64,000 bases of DNA, from contig CAVQRC010000039.1 of NCBI GenBank assembly GCA_963715045.1, positions 248,001 to 312,000 of the forward strand. The letters are read 5' to 3'. Below the pieces are notes generated by a model, which had not been told where the DNA came from, ran no database searches, and saw only the letters and a program-made list of their open reading frames with translations. Source of the stretch: CAVQRC01 sp963715045. Lineage in GTDB: Bacteria; Planctomycetota; Planctomycetia; Pirellulales; Lacipirellulaceae. Below are positions 54,901-64,000 of this stretch, one piece after another. How positions within the stretch are numbered: the first letter of the stretch is position 1; every line of letters begins with the position of its first letter. Made by a program: the position numbers and the translations under genes.

Positions 54901-56180
54901 ATGGATTCTGATCCGTCTCTGAGCGGGGAAATTACGATGCGGGGACGCTCCTTGAGCGGCCAGCTCGTCAGCCGTCCAGGCACTCCTTATCTGGAGGCCG
55001 CCGGGGCGACCGCCGTTCGTCAGACCCATCAGCTGATGTCGAAGCTGATCGATGTCGGGACCACGTTCTTCAAGAAGCGGCATCCCAAGGTGGGCGCCCG
55101 GCCCGGCACGCTGGTGATCACCAAAGATTCGCCGCCGCCCCGGATTCGGATGCTCAGTTTCAATCAGGAGCAGGTCCAGGAGCAGGAGGTCAGCGATGCC
55201 CAGCAGCTTGTCACCGCGCTGGACCAGGAACACCTGACATGGGTCGACGTCCAGGGATTCGGCGACGAGCCGATGATTCGTGAGATCGGCAAGATCTTTT
55301 CGATCCACCCCCTGGCGATGGAAGACGTGGTCAATATGCCCCAGCGTCCGAAGGCCGAGATGTACGACTGCCAGGTGCTGGTCATTACGCGGATGGTAAA
55401 AATGCAAGACGGCAGTGACGTCGATATGCAGCAGGTCACGCTGGTGATGGGTGAAAACTACGTGCTCACGTTCCAGGAGCGCTATGGCGATGTGCTGGAG
55501 CCGATCCGTCGCCGCATCCGCACGGGCAAGGGCCGTCCGATTCGCCGCAGCGGTGCGGGCTATTTGTGTTACGCGATCGTGGACACGATCGTCGACGCCT
55601 ACTACCCGGTGATCGAGGCCCTTGGCGACCACCTGGAGCAGCTGGAGAATGTGGTCATGGATGACCCGACGGACGCGGCATTGCGGGAACTGCATCGGAC
55701 GAAAAACATGCTCGTGAATTTGCGGCGGGCGATCTGGCCGCAGCGGGAGGCAGTCAACTCGCTGATTCGGGACGAGAACCCACTCATCAGCGACGAGGTG
55801 CGGCTCTATTTACGCGATACGTACGACCATTGCGTGCAGACAGCGGAGGTCATCGAGATGTATCGTGAGATGTCGACAAGTTTGATGAACACCTATCTTT
55901 CATCGATCGCCAACCGCACCAACGAAGTCATGAAGGTGCTCACGATCATGGCGAGCATTTTTATCCCGCTGACTTTTCTGGCTGGCATTTACGGAATGAA
56001 TTTCGAGCACATGCCAGAACTGCAAGTCAAATGGGCCTACCCCCTCGTGTGGACGACGATGGTAGCGTTGGCCTCGGGGATGATTATCTTCTTCTGGCGG
56101 AAGGGTTGGATCGGCCCCCAGCGATCGTCGGCGTCCCGCCCCCAACACAGCACACCAAGTCGCGGCAGGAAGTCTCATGA
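54901..56180 (+). CDS. corA: CorA magnesium/cobalt channel
   Basis: About 425 residues: an acidic/alpha-beta cytoplasmic N-terminal domain (LTWVDVQGFGDEPMIREIGK, HPLAMEDVVNMPQRPKAE), the long stalk helix, and two C-terminal membrane helices with the selectivity motif YGMNFEHMPE. The frame as written has no stop after GWIGPQR and would run 300 bp into gdh. A single-base indel in the last 60 bp would place the stop at the TGA overlapping the gdh ATG. I therefore end the gene there. CorA conducts Mg2+ inward. ATG before DSDPSLSG follows GCAGGTC. Confidence 0.88.
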
Positions 56181-57487
56181 CGCTGACCTCAAAGGCGGTC
56201 GAGCAGCAGGTCCGCGAACGACTGGCACGGAATGCCGAGTGGGATTCACCCATGTTTCGCCTGGCCCAGGAGCAGTTTCTCAAGGCGGCCGAAGTCATGC
56301 AGCTCGACGAAAACGTCCGCGAGCGGCTGTTGTTTCCCCAACGCACGCTGCTGGTCAGTTTTCCGTTTCGCCGGGACGAGTATTCGCGCGTGGAAACGGC
56401 GTTCGGTTATCGCGTGCAGCATGTGCTGACGATGGGACCGACCAAGGGGGGCCTTCGATATCACCAGGACGTGAACCTGGGTGAGGTGTCGGCGCTGGCG
56501 ATGTGGATGTCGTGGAAGTGTGCCTTGATGGAACTGCCGTACGGTGGCGCGAAAGGAGGCGTCTCCATCGACCCCACGACACTCTCGCGTACCGAGCTGC
56601 AACGGCTCACCCGGCGGTACACGATGGAAATCATCGACATGATCGGGCCGGACCGCGACATTCCCGCTCCGGACATGGGGACCAACGAGCAGGTGATGGC
56701 CTGGATCATGGACACTTACAGCCAGCAGGTTGGCCACGCCGTGCCCGAAATCGTGACGGGCAAGCCGGTCGTACTGGGAGGGTCACTGGGACGCAACGAG
56801 GCCACCGGGCGAGGGCTGGTGTATCTGATTGTCGAAGCCGCCAAACATCTCAATCTGGAACTGCCGAGGGCGACGGCAGTCGTCCAGGGTTTCGGCAACG
56901 TGGGCAGCAATACGACGCGGTTTTTGTCGGAGACGGGCGCGAAGATCATCGGCGTCAGCGACGTCTCGACCGGCATTTACGATCCCCGGGGGCTGTCCGT
57001 GAGTTCCCTGCTGGAGTACGTGCGTGAACACCGCGTGTTGCGGGGATATCCCGACGGCGAGCACGTTACCAACGCCGAACTCTTAGAGCTCAAGTGCGAC
57101 ATTCTTGCGCCGTGCGCGATGCAGAATCAGATCACGGCCGAGAATGCGGCCCGGCTCCAATGCAGGCTTGTCGCCGAGGGGGCGAACGGTCCGACGACGC
57201 TGGAAGCGGATGAGGTGCTGCAGGATCGCGGTGTCTTCGTGCTCCCCGACATCCTCGGTAATGCGGGTGGCGTGACCGTATCGTATTTCGAGTGGGTTCA
57301 GGACATTCAGGAACTCACCTGGACCCTGGAAGAGATCAACGACCGCCTGCACAAGATCATGACCGGCGCTTTTCAACGGTCGCTGCTCCGCAGCCAGCGG
57401 GACAAGATCGACATGCGTACCGCGGCGTTGATCGAGGGCATCAACCGGGTCGCCAAAGCCAAGTTGCTCCGCGGGTTGTTCCCGTAA
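56177..57487 (+). CDS. gdh: Glutamate dehydrogenase (Glu/Leu/Phe/Val family)
   Basis: A 436-residue enzyme linking 2-oxoglutarate and glutamate. Substrate motifs GPTKGGLRYHQDV and LPYGGAKGGVSIDP (catalytic Lys), then IPAPDMGTNEQVMAW, the nucleotide fold VVQGFGNVGSNTTRF and LVAEGANGPTTLEAD. Length suits the hexameric class. It likely follows corA in one transcript (ATGA junction). With gadB at 22-23 kb this gives the cell both ends of glutamate turnover, but the loci are separate. Confidence 0.95.
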   Translation: MTLTSKAVEQQVRERLARNAEWDSPMFRLAQEQFLKAAEVMQLDENVRERLLFPQRTLLVSFPFRRDEYSRVETAFGYRVQHVLTMGPTKGGLRYHQDVNLGEVSALAMWMSWKCALMELPYGGAKGGVSIDPTTLSRTELQRLTRRYTMEIIDMIGPDRDIPAPDMGTNEQVMAWIMDTYSQQVGHAVPEIVTGKPVVLGGSLGRNEATGRGLVYLIVEAAKHLNLELPRATAVVQGFGNVGSNTTRFLSETGAKIIGVSDVSTGIYDPRGLSVSSLLEYVREHRVLRGYPDGEHVTNAELLELKCDILAPCAMQNQITAENAARLQCRLVAEGANGPTTLEADEVLQDRGVFVLPDILGNAGGVTVSYFEWVQDIQELTWTLEEINDRLHKIMTGAFQRSLLRSQRDKIDMRTAALIEGINRVAKAKLLRGLFP

Positions 57488-57501
57488 ACTCGGCGGTAAG
57501 G

Positions 57502-58644
57502 TCACCCCTGTCGGAGGGCGGTGACAAGATCGGTTCGGGCCGCATGCCAGGCCGCCGGGATTCCGGCTGCCAGTCCGGTCGCGATCGCGACCGCCAGGCC
57601 CGTACCGGCAAGTCGCAGCGACGGGCTGAATGCCACCAGCACGGCTTCCGCTCCGATCGACAAGCTGCTGACCTGGAGGACAAGATTCGCGATGCCGACG
57701 CCCAGCAATCCACCTGCGGTGCTCAGCAGAACGCTCTCGGCAAGCACCAGGCCGAATACCTGCCGCCCGGAGAAGCCAATCGTCTGCAGTACGGCGTGTT
57801 CCTGAATGCGGTCCTGAACCGACATGATCGTCGTCGTGGCCACCAGCGCCAGCACCAGACCGACGCAGGCATAACCCAGGTAGTGCGCGATCCCGATCAG
57901 TTGCGCCAGATCGCCGAGACTCTGGGCTTGAAAAACGCCTTTGGGGCGGGTGTTGGTTTCGACCGACCCGGCACGAAACAGGGCGTCCACCTCCACGCAC
58001 TTCGCAACCGGATCGACGCCTCCGCTGAGCAAGACTTCCAGTTGCGTCACCGTACCGACCAGGTTCGTTCCCTTGGTCCGCTGGAGAAACTCGAGATGCG
58101 TGTAGATGTAATTCTCCTCGGCCGGGTCGTCGCTGACAAAGACACCGGCCACGTTCACCGACAGCGCCCCGATCGAGAACTTATCGCCGACGTCGATGCG
58201 GCGACGCGCGGCGACCGCGGAGCCGACCACCGCGGCATCCTGAAACCTCTCGAATTGCGACCAGTCACCCGCGATCAGCCGAAAGTCGCGGACCCGGCGG
58301 AGCTTCCGCGGCGGGACACCGTAGAACACGACAACGTCGAGGCTCGCCCGGCAATTGTTCGTGAACACCTGAACCGGCAGTACCTCGCGTACGCCGTCGA
58401 GCCGTGCGAGCTGCTGCTCGTAGTCCTGCGGTAGATGGCTTGTGGCCGGACAAAACTTGTTGGCCTGAAACACGACCAGCGATCCCTGGGCCTCCTGCCG
58501 ACGTTCCAGATCGCGCATGCCCTCCTGCACGGCCGCCACGAAACAGAACAGGAACAGGGCGACCCCGGAACCGCTGACGGTCAAGATGGTACGCGACCGG
58601 TGCCTCCAGAGCGTCTTCAGAATGTAGGGCAGGAATTCGAGCAT
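57502..58644 (-). CDS. ABC transporter permease (FtsX/MacB type), second of two in the operon
   Basis: A 380-residue permease: N-terminal helix (ILTVSGSGVALFLFCFVAAV), a large periplasmic domain and three C-terminal helices (YACVGLVLALVATTTIMSV, VFGLVLAESVLLSTAGGLLG, LAGTGLAVAIATGLAAGIP), ending AARTDLVTALRQG. ATG before LEFLPYILKTLWRH is chosen because FtsX-type permeases begin this way; an upstream start would overlap the ATPase gene. It lies 37 bp after the ATPase. Confidence 0.9.
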   Translation of the reverse strand: MLEFLPYILKTLWRHRSRTILTVSGSGVALFLFCFVAAVQEGMRDLERRQEAQGSLVVFQANKFCPATSHLPQDYEQQLARLDGVREVLPVQVFTNNCRASLDVVVFYGVPPRKLRRVRDFRLIAGDWSQFERFQDAAVVGSAVAARRRIDVGDKFSIGALSVNVAGVFVSDDPAEENYIYTHLEFLQRTKGTNLVGTVTQLEVLLSGGVDPVAKCVEVDALFRAGSVETNTRPKGVFQAQSLGDLAQLIGIAHYLGYACVGLVLALVATTTIMSVQDRIQEHAVLQTIGFSGRQVFGLVLAESVLLSTAGGLLGVGIANLVLQVSSLSIGAEAVLVAFSPSLRLAGTGLAVAIATGLAAGIPAAWHAARTDLVTALRQG

Positions 58645-58681
58645 GGAGTGGGACAGGGCTGCGGCTTCGATGCGGGCGAGG

Positions 58682-59395
58682 TCAGCGGACGTCGGCCGTC
58701 GTGGCGACTCCGGACGCAGATCCATCGACAAGTGTGCCGTGATCCAGCTGCAGTTGCCGGTGGGCTCTCTGGGCTGCCGCCCGATCGTGCGTCACCATCA
58801 CGAGCGTGACGCCCAGGTCCCGATTCACCTGCCCCAGCAGTTCAAGGATCTGCTCCGAGGTGTCTGCGTCCAGGTCGCCGGTGGGCTCATCTGCGACGAC
58901 GACTTTGGGGTGGGCGACGATCGCCCGGGCGATGCCGACCCGCTGCTGCTGGCCGCCGGACAGTTGCCGTGGATAGTGTTCCCCGCGGTCGAGGAGATGG
59001 ACGGCGGAGAGGGCGATTTCCACACGCCGCCGCCGTTCTGCACGACTCAGTGGGAGCAGCATCAATGGCAACTCAACGTTCTCGTACGCCGTGAGGACGG
59101 GAATCAGATTGTGTGTTTGAAAGACATAGCCCAGGTTGGCCGCCCTCCACTGGGCGAGTTTCGTGCGGCTCAGGCGGGTGATATCGATGCCAGCGACGAG
59201 GATCTGGCCGCGATCCGGCTTGTCGATGCTGGCGATCATGTTGAGCAGCGTCGATTTGCCCGTGCCGCTCGCGCCCATCAGGGAAATGAACTCGCCTTCA
59301 TCGATATCGAGAGAGACGTCGTCCAACGGAGTGATCGTATCCTCTCCCTGGAGGTACTGCTTGGTTACGTGTTTGATCTCGATCAGCCGTGTCAC
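58682..59395 (-). CDS. ABC transporter ATPase (LolD/MacB type)
   Basis: A 237-residue ATPase: Walker A MGASGTGKSTLLNMIAS, YVFQTHNLIPVLTAYENV, signature QLSGGQQQRVGIARAI, Walker B VVVADEPTGDLD, switch MVTHDRAAAQ. Overlaps the adaptor gene stop by four bases. Energises the mechanotransmission-type exporter with the two permeases of this operon. Confidence 0.94.
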   Translation of the reverse strand: MTRLIEIKHVTKQYLQGEDTITPLDDVSLDIDEGEFISLMGASGTGKSTLLNMIASIDKPDRGQILVAGIDITRLSRTKLAQWRAANLGYVFQTHNLIPVLTAYENVELPLMLLPLSRAERRRRVEIALSAVHLLDRGEHYPRQLSGGQQQRVGIARAIVAHPKVVVADEPTGDLDADTSEQILELLGQVNRDLGVTLVMVTHDRAAAQRAHRQLQLDHGTLVDGSASGVATTADVR

Positions 59396-61000
59396 GGATT
59401 ATCTCCCGAGCTGGCGATCGGATTGCCTTCCGACAAGCTCGCTGGTGAGGTGCCCAAGTTGGTATCGTCGCCCACCACGACAATCCGACCGCCGTCGCGA
59501 AGATCTTGCGGAGGATCGACGATGATGCGACTCGAGACAGGCAGGGCGGTGGTGACTTCGGCAAGCTCTGTACCTTTGCCCAGCTTGATTTCGATCGGCA
59601 CCTTGCGGGCGATTCCTTGCGATTGATCGGCCACCCAGACATACGGCCCTCGTTCGTCCTGGAGGACGACCTTCGCGGGCAGGTACAGCTTCAGGTTGCG
59701 TGGGGTGTCGTCTGGCGACTGGTTGCGAGGTGCGGCCAGGAAAGTCACGTCGACGAGCATTTCGGGTTTGAACACGGGCTGAGGTTCGGGAATCTCGACT
59801 TTGACTTGCAGCGTGTTCTTCTGAATGTCGGCCTCGGAGCTGACAAACAGCACGCGGCCCTGGATCCGTTCGGCGAGGGCCGGATTGTCGAGTTCGACGG
59901 TTTGCCCAAGGCTCACCTGGGGCAGGTCTTCGAACCGTACATCGACCCGCACTTGCAGCATCTCGGGCTTGTAGAGGGTAACGATCGTGCTGCTGTCGTA
60001 TCCCTCGGCTGTTGTCTGGCCCATGCCGACTCGAGTGCCGGGGTGGGCGAGAAGTCGAAACACGCGTCCATCGATCGGGCTGACAATGGTCATCCGATCG
60101 AGTCGCAACTTTGCTTGCCGAGCTGCGACCTGGGCCTGGGCGACGCGGGCAGCGGCCGCCTTGACCATGGCCTGGGCAGCATCCCGGGCGCCCAACTCGT
60201 CGGCGAGCAGGTCACGCTGAGTCTGGAGTGCGTCCCGCTGCGATTTCAAAGCCAGCAGCTCGTGATTCAACGTCTCCGATCGTCCCTGCAATTCTTCGAT
60301 GAGTGCCTGAGCCGCGTCGACCCGGTTGCGGTAAACATCGATTTGAATGCCGGCCACGACCCCCTCGGCTGCCTGCTTGGTCGCCAACTCCTTCTCGAGT
60401 GCGTCGTGCTGCGAAACGGCTCGCCGCAACGCATACGGGAGGTTCTGCAACTGAGTTTGGATCTTCGCCAGCGCCGCGTTGGCGGCCCCCAACTCCGCGT
60501 CCAGGTGGACCGGCTGGGTGAGTCGGGTTTCGGCGGCCGCCAGTATCGCCCGGGCCTGGTCGAGTTCGGCCTGGCGAAGTTCAAGGTTGGCGAGCGCCTC
60601 ATCGTGGGAGAGCCGCGCATCATCTTTGACAAGTTCCGCAATCGGCTCACCGGCCCGCACCGCTTGATCCTCGACGACGAGCAATTCCTCGACCACGCCC
60701 GGTGCCAGGGCGGCGACGCGGACCGGGGTCGGGCGGGGTTCGATCCAACCGGCTGCCTGGAAGAGTGGTGTGCCTTCCTGCCGAACATCGGCCGTGGTTG
60801 AAATCACAGGCACAACCTTCACCGGCCACGGCGGGAACAGCAAGTCCCAGGCCGACCACACGACCAGGGCCACAAATCCGCTGAGCATCGCGGCCGGCAG
60901 CACGTACCGCGAGATCATGTGGCTCCGCAACCGCGGGGGCCGCGTGCCGGGAGCCGGGGCGTTCGACTGCCAGACCGCGAAGATCAATGCTGGTGTTCAT
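59392..61000 (-). pseudogene. HlyD-family membrane-fusion protein, one frameshift near the N-terminus
   Basis: About 535 residues. The likely true start is NTSIDLRGLAVERP, ten bases after the lipoprotein stop; this frame must shift near 60955 to continue as APGTRPPRLRSHM and the membrane helix YVLPAAMLSGFVALVVW. Then a lipoyl half (AALAPGVVEELLVVEDQAV), an exceptionally long coiled coil (about residues 110-300), second lipoyl half (IVSPIDGRVFRLLAHPGTRV) and beta-barrel. Length is 1,609 nt, one over a multiple of three. Outside the first 15 codons the gene is intact, so the shift is probably an error. It is the periplasmic adaptor of the operon. Confidence 0.88.
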
Positions 61001-61010
61001 TCTCGGCTGA

Positions 61011-61556
61011 TCACTGGGGATTCACGTACACGCCACTGGCCAGCACGGTGAGGTTTCCGGCCTCGTCGCGGTCGGCCTTCCCCTGGACCACGATGGTCGA
61101 GAGTTCGGCGACACCGAGTAGCTCACGGGCGTCCACTTCGACGAGCGTGCCGGACGAATCGACGACTTTGATGAGAGCCATGGCTGCCGGCAACTTGTCT
61201 GTTTCGCAGCAATAGTCCCAGGGTTGCGGACACTGATCGCCTTCGATGTCGCTGCAGGCTTTGAGGGAACGGTCGACGATCGAGAACGCGGCCCGACCGT
61301 CAATCCAGGGGTTCGCACTCCCGCCGATACGTCCGACGATCAGTACGTCGTCTCCGTCGCTGGCGGATTCACGGACTGCGATCACATCGGTTGCACCGGC
61401 AGGCTCGGCAGCGAGCAGAAATGCTTGGCCCTCCTCGCTGGCGGTTGTCCGGCCGGCCGGTTCTGACTCCGGCGGTGTGGATGCGTGTTGCCCGCAACCG
61501 ACCAACAGACTGATGGCGGCTACGCACAGCACTTGGTGAAGTAAGTCGTTTGTCAT
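61011..61556 (-). CDS. Lipoprotein with conserved Cys cluster, exporter-associated
   Basis: A 181-residue lipoprotein (signal VLCVAAISLLVGC). The mature domain has strands around VLIVGRIGGSANPW, a cysteine cluster CSDIEGDQCPQPWDYCC and a C-terminal barrel-like part (STIVVQGKADRDEAGNLTVL), suggesting an OB-like fold. It sits inside the five-gene operon between the first permease and the adaptor. No known function; I recall similar proteins at the same place in other planctomycetes. Confidence 0.78.
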   Translation of the reverse strand: MTNDLLHQVLCVAAISLLVGCGQHASTPPESEPAGRTTASEEGQAFLLAAEPAGATDVIAVRESASDGDDVLIVGRIGGSANPWIDGRAAFSIVDRSLKACSDIEGDQCPQPWDYCCETDKLPAAMALIKVVDSSGTLVEVDARELLGVAELSTIVVQGKADRDEAGNLTVLASGVYVNPQ

Positions 61557-61602
61557 GCAAATTCTCCTGGATTGGCCGGTCGCTCATGACCGGCGGAAAG
61601 GG

Positions 61603-62766
61603 TTACACGGATTTCAAACCTTCGCCGATCGGGACTCGCAACGCGCGAATGGACGGGGGGATAGCACCGCAGCAACCGAGCATCAAACCCACCCCACAGC
61701 CGATCAATACGGCGACGCTGTCGATTCGCAGCCCAAAGGCGCCCATCGTGAACCGCACGGCTGCGCCGTTGACGAACACCAGGGCAATCAGTGCTGCCAA
61801 CAGGCTTGCCCCGGCCGCGAGCAGCACGCCTTCCTGAATGAGACTCACGACGACCGACCGTCGCACGAACCCGATCGTCTGGAGCGTCGCGAGTTCTCGG
61901 ATCCGTCCGATCACGGCCGCGTACATCGTGTTCAGGCCTGCGAACACTCCCGCCGACGAGACGAGCCATACCACGAGCCAGGCCAGCCATCTCACGGGCC
62001 CATAATCCTTCTTCAACGTGGCGTAGTAATCGATCTCCCGCGTAGCCTGCAGCTCGAGATCGAGTCGTTGTTTGCAGAACAAGTCCAGATCCGCGAAGTT
62101 GCCCCGCGGAGCAAGTGTCACTGCCACGAGGCTCAGGTCCTGGCGTCTCATGGCTTGTTGCAGATCGTCCAGGCGACACCAGATTTCCGACTCGAATGCC
62201 GAACCGCCCGCCGAGAACACGCCGCTGATCCGCCACGAGCGATTCTCAAACGTCAGCATGCGTCCGACGCGGGTGTCGTCCGCGGTGACTCCCAGCTTGG
62301 TGGCGGCCAGGCGACCGACGAGGACTTCTCCCGATGCGGGCCAGTTTCCCTGCTCGATTTCCATGAGTCGGCGGACGAGCACCACCGAGCGAGTGACTCC
62401 CCGCACCAGCCCGAACGCGGCCGCCTTGTCGCCGGCACCGACGTGCGTTCCCAGGTACAACTCGGGTGACACATATTTTTGCCCGTACCGCTGTTGAATC
62501 CCCGCGACGCTGGCCGCCACCACGTCGGATGTCTTCATGGGGATGGAAGAGTACTCGAGGTTCTGCCCCATGCCGAGCGCGTACACGACAGCTGTTTGCG
62601 GATCGCCGCTTTCGGCCAGCGATCGCTCGAGCCCGCGAATGAATCCCACGACGACCAGCACGAGGACGAGTACCGTCGTGAGTCCCGCGAAGGTCAGCGC
62701 GGTCCTCAACGGCCGACGAGACAGGTTGCGAATGGCATACTCCCAGGGGAGCAGGCGGAAGAACAT
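61603..62766 (-). CDS. ABC transporter permease (FtsX/MacB type), first of two in the operon
   Basis: A 387-residue permease: starts FFRLLPWEYAIRNLSRRPLR, first helix TFAGLTTVLVLVLVVVGFI, a periplasmic domain, and C-terminal helices (LAWLVVWLVSSAGVFAGLNTM, LLAAGASLLAALIALVFVNG, VAVLIGCGVGLMLGCCG), ending SIRALRVPIGEGLK. Two different permeases in one operon point to a heterodimeric exporter. The start is fixed by comparison with family N-termini. Confidence 0.9.
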   Translation of the reverse strand: MFFRLLPWEYAIRNLSRRPLRTALTFAGLTTVLVLVLVVVGFIRGLERSLAESGDPQTAVVYALGMGQNLEYSSIPMKTSDVVAASVAGIQQRYGQKYVSPELYLGTHVGAGDKAAAFGLVRGVTRSVVLVRRLMEIEQGNWPASGEVLVGRLAATKLGVTADDTRVGRMLTFENRSWRISGVFSAGGSAFESEIWCRLDDLQQAMRRQDLSLVAVTLAPRGNFADLDLFCKQRLDLELQATREIDYYATLKKDYGPVRWLAWLVVWLVSSAGVFAGLNTMYAAVIGRIRELATLQTIGFVRRSVVVSLIQEGVLLAAGASLLAALIALVFVNGAAVRFTMGAFGLRIDSVAVLIGCGVGLMLGCCGAIPPSIRALRVPIGEGLKSV

Positions 62767-62912
62767 GGCAATCAGCGCGGAAAGACAATCAGAGGCGGCA
62801 GGCAGCACGAACGGTCCTTCACCGGGGTCCACTCAGGTCCGGCAAAAGAGCAGAGAGCGTCCGTCCGACGACGGCTGGAAAACCCGCGGTGAGACGAACA
62901 CGATGCGCTGTC

Positions 62913-63349
62913 TCAGCACAACCAGGACGCGAGCCGCATGCGCATAGCGCGACCGTAGTTTCCGCGCGGGAGACTTCGCGCTGGCGAAATGGCCGTTGGA
63001 AGCTCGTCACCCGCCGCGATTCCAATGGGGATTTCAACCAACGGTGCCGTGACAGACTCACCGTCGTCATCGATCGAGGCGACCTTCTCGATGACTGCGC
63101 CACCACAGATCCCCTGGCAGTCGTTCTTGGCGGGACAGCGATGGGGACGCTCAGGCTGAGATGCGGGAGAGGCTTCGCGGCCACAGCAACCTCCGCCCGT
63201 GTGGCGCAGGTGCCCGCGTGTGCGCAGGTCATGGCCGTGGGGCGTTCCGCTGCCGCACACGCATGAGAACTGCACTGACCGTCAACGCACTGCAGCGGGC
63301 AGCTGACGACCGCCAGTGTCGAAATCAGGGCAACGAATCGGGTAATCAT
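62913..63349 (-). pseudogene. Secreted cysteine-rich protein, frameshifted
   Basis: Signal peptide (ITRFVALISTLAVVSCPLQC) followed by a Cys/His-rich stretch (CVDGQCSSHACAAAERP, CAHAGTC). The frame then shifts near 63185 to GGGCCGREASPASQPERP, KNDCQGICGGAVIE and ends ASWLC. About twelve cysteines suggest metal binding or disulfide bonding in the periplasm. It lies directly upstream of the exporter operon on the same strand, so it may be its first gene and hint at a metal-related substrate. CAGGAAATC precedes the ATG. Confidence 0.6.
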
Positions 63350-63412
63350 AGGCGCAGATTTCCTGAGAGGTTGAATTGCATCATACGCCACCCGTGACGG
63401 AGCAGCAACGTC

Positions 63413-63672
63413 GTGGGTCACTCTCGCCGAGAGTGTCCTGCAGTTGGAGTGACCGTGGCAATCCGAACGTTGCGAGTACAGATCCGCCGCCCCGCTTCGA
63501 CGGCAGTCCGGCAGGCAGTGGCAGGTGGGTCACTCTCGCCGAGAGTGTCCTGCAGTTGGAGTGACCGCAGCAACCCGCACGTCGCGAGCACAGAACCGCC
63601 GCTCCGCTTCGACGGCAGTCCGGCCGGCGGTGGCTGTCTCGGGTGCGGTGCCACTCGGCGAGTGCCACCCAC
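63413..63672. repeat. R1 repeat, two tandem units
   Basis: GTGGGTCACTCTCGCCGAGA starts near 63413 and 63525 (112 bp apart), and the block ends with GTGCCACTCGGCGAGTGCCA. Interiors share CCTGCAGTTGGAGTGACCG and CGCTTCGACGGCAGTCCGG with each other but not with other R1 loci. It ends three bases from the stop of the next gene. Confidence 0.9.
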
Positions 63673-63674
63673 CG

Positions 63675-63895
63675 TCAATCCGCCTTTCTCAGGAAGTCGT
63701 CCATCCGCTCGAGGTCAGTGTAGTACATCGCGCTGGGGTCGATTCGCTCTTCTTCGAGCCACTCGAGATACGCCTGCATGTCGGGTTGGGTGGCGACGTA
63801 CGGCAGGACGCCGAGCCATACACAGAGAATCAGGGCGATCGCAATCAGCAGCCGGTGGCGACCAGAATCTGGTGGATTGGGTGAGACCCGTTCAT
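63675..63895 (-). CDS. Small membrane protein with acidic C-terminus
   Basis: One membrane helix (RLLIAIALILCVWLGVLPYVA) and a 40-residue acidic tail (MQAYLEWLEEERIDPS, DLERMDDFL). The likely ATG overlaps the stop of the upstream gene (ATGA) but that frame ends after 16 codons; a one-base indel near 63850 would join it to this frame. Start therefore uncertain. Function unknown. Confidence 0.5.
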
Positions 63896-64000
63896 GGCAC
63901 CGTCCCCTCGACCAGCTCGCGGAACACGACATGAAACATCAGCCAGGCCATCAGCAGCGTGAGGCACAAATTGAGCGTCTGGCCGCAGAGGTAGAGCTTC
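63892..64000 (-). CDS. C-terminal end of a membrane protein, cut by the window edge
   Basis: The last 35 residues only: LNLCLTLLMAWLMFHVVF is a membrane helix, followed by RELVEGTVP and a TGA overlapping the next ATG. Too short to identify. Confidence 0.5.
   Translation of the reverse strand, partial: KLYLCGQTLNLCLTLLMAWLMFHVVFRELVEGTVP

Noticed and set aside
56180..56484. A 100-residue C-terminal extension of CorA
   Set aside because: It lies wholly within gdh in another frame, and CorA proteins end just after the second membrane helix; an indel is more likely.

Overview
The window reads as a chromosomal segment of a GC-rich planctomycete, probably of the Pirellulales type. Evidence: a Ser/Thr kinase with a DWG in place of DFG and a TPR tail, remnants of PEP-CTERM and dockerin-like secreted proteins, a CxxCH protein fragment of a kind I associate with planctomycetes, and intergenic space filled with palindromic tandem repeats. 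It has no phage structural genes, no rRNA and no CRISPR array. One tRNA (Arg, CCG) is present.

Layout. 0-10 kb: a repeat array, a YugP-type zinc peptidase, a translationally coupled hsp20-lon pair divergent from an HtrA protease, a ThiS/MoaD-like protein coupled to an internally deleted beta-propeller gene, and cardiolipin synthase followed by a glycerol-1-phosphate dehydrogenase-like gene. 10-15 kb: tRNA-Arg, a hypothetical gene, a GH32/43-like glycosidase, then a gene graveyard (kinase/WD40, PEP-CTERM tail, universal stress protein, HlyD N-terminus). 15-19 kb: pgm, class I aldolase, an rpiB remnant, ubiX. 19-26 kb (minus strand): a pyridoxamine-oxidase-like protein, then gad, phytochelatin-synthase-like protein, class II amidotransferase and a membrane protein, then a PAS-SpoIIE phosphatase and DUF1269 protein. 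26-33 kb: lipoprotein, kinase-TPR, and a three-gene MFP/permease/ATPase operon. 33-39 kb: repeat array, Tat amidohydrolase overlapping a multihaem cytochrome, purEK. 39-44 kb: a winged-helix regulator divergent from dabB-dabA, a dissolved-inorganic-carbon uptake pair. 44-48 kb: a 154-bp repeat array and a secreted GH32 fused to an HExxH peptidase domain. 48-53 kb: integrase, restriction-enzyme remnant, leucine-rich-repeat protein, secreted-protein remnants, in a stretch that looks less GC-rich. 53-64 kb: CNNM/CorC protein, corA-gdh, and a five-gene ABC/MFP export operon.

Two features stand out. First, two unrelated repeat families sit directly on stop codons. One is a roughly 63-bp dispersed element (eight copies); the other is a palindromic family with TCACTCTCGCCGAGAGTGA or close variants. 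Second, about a dozen otherwise intact genes carry indel frameshifts, which look more like residual assembly errors than decay. Other genes (beta-propeller, rpiB) instead look truly internally deleted, keeping both ends and their coupling to the next gene.

All product names come from reading motifs and from memory of protein families. No database search was run.
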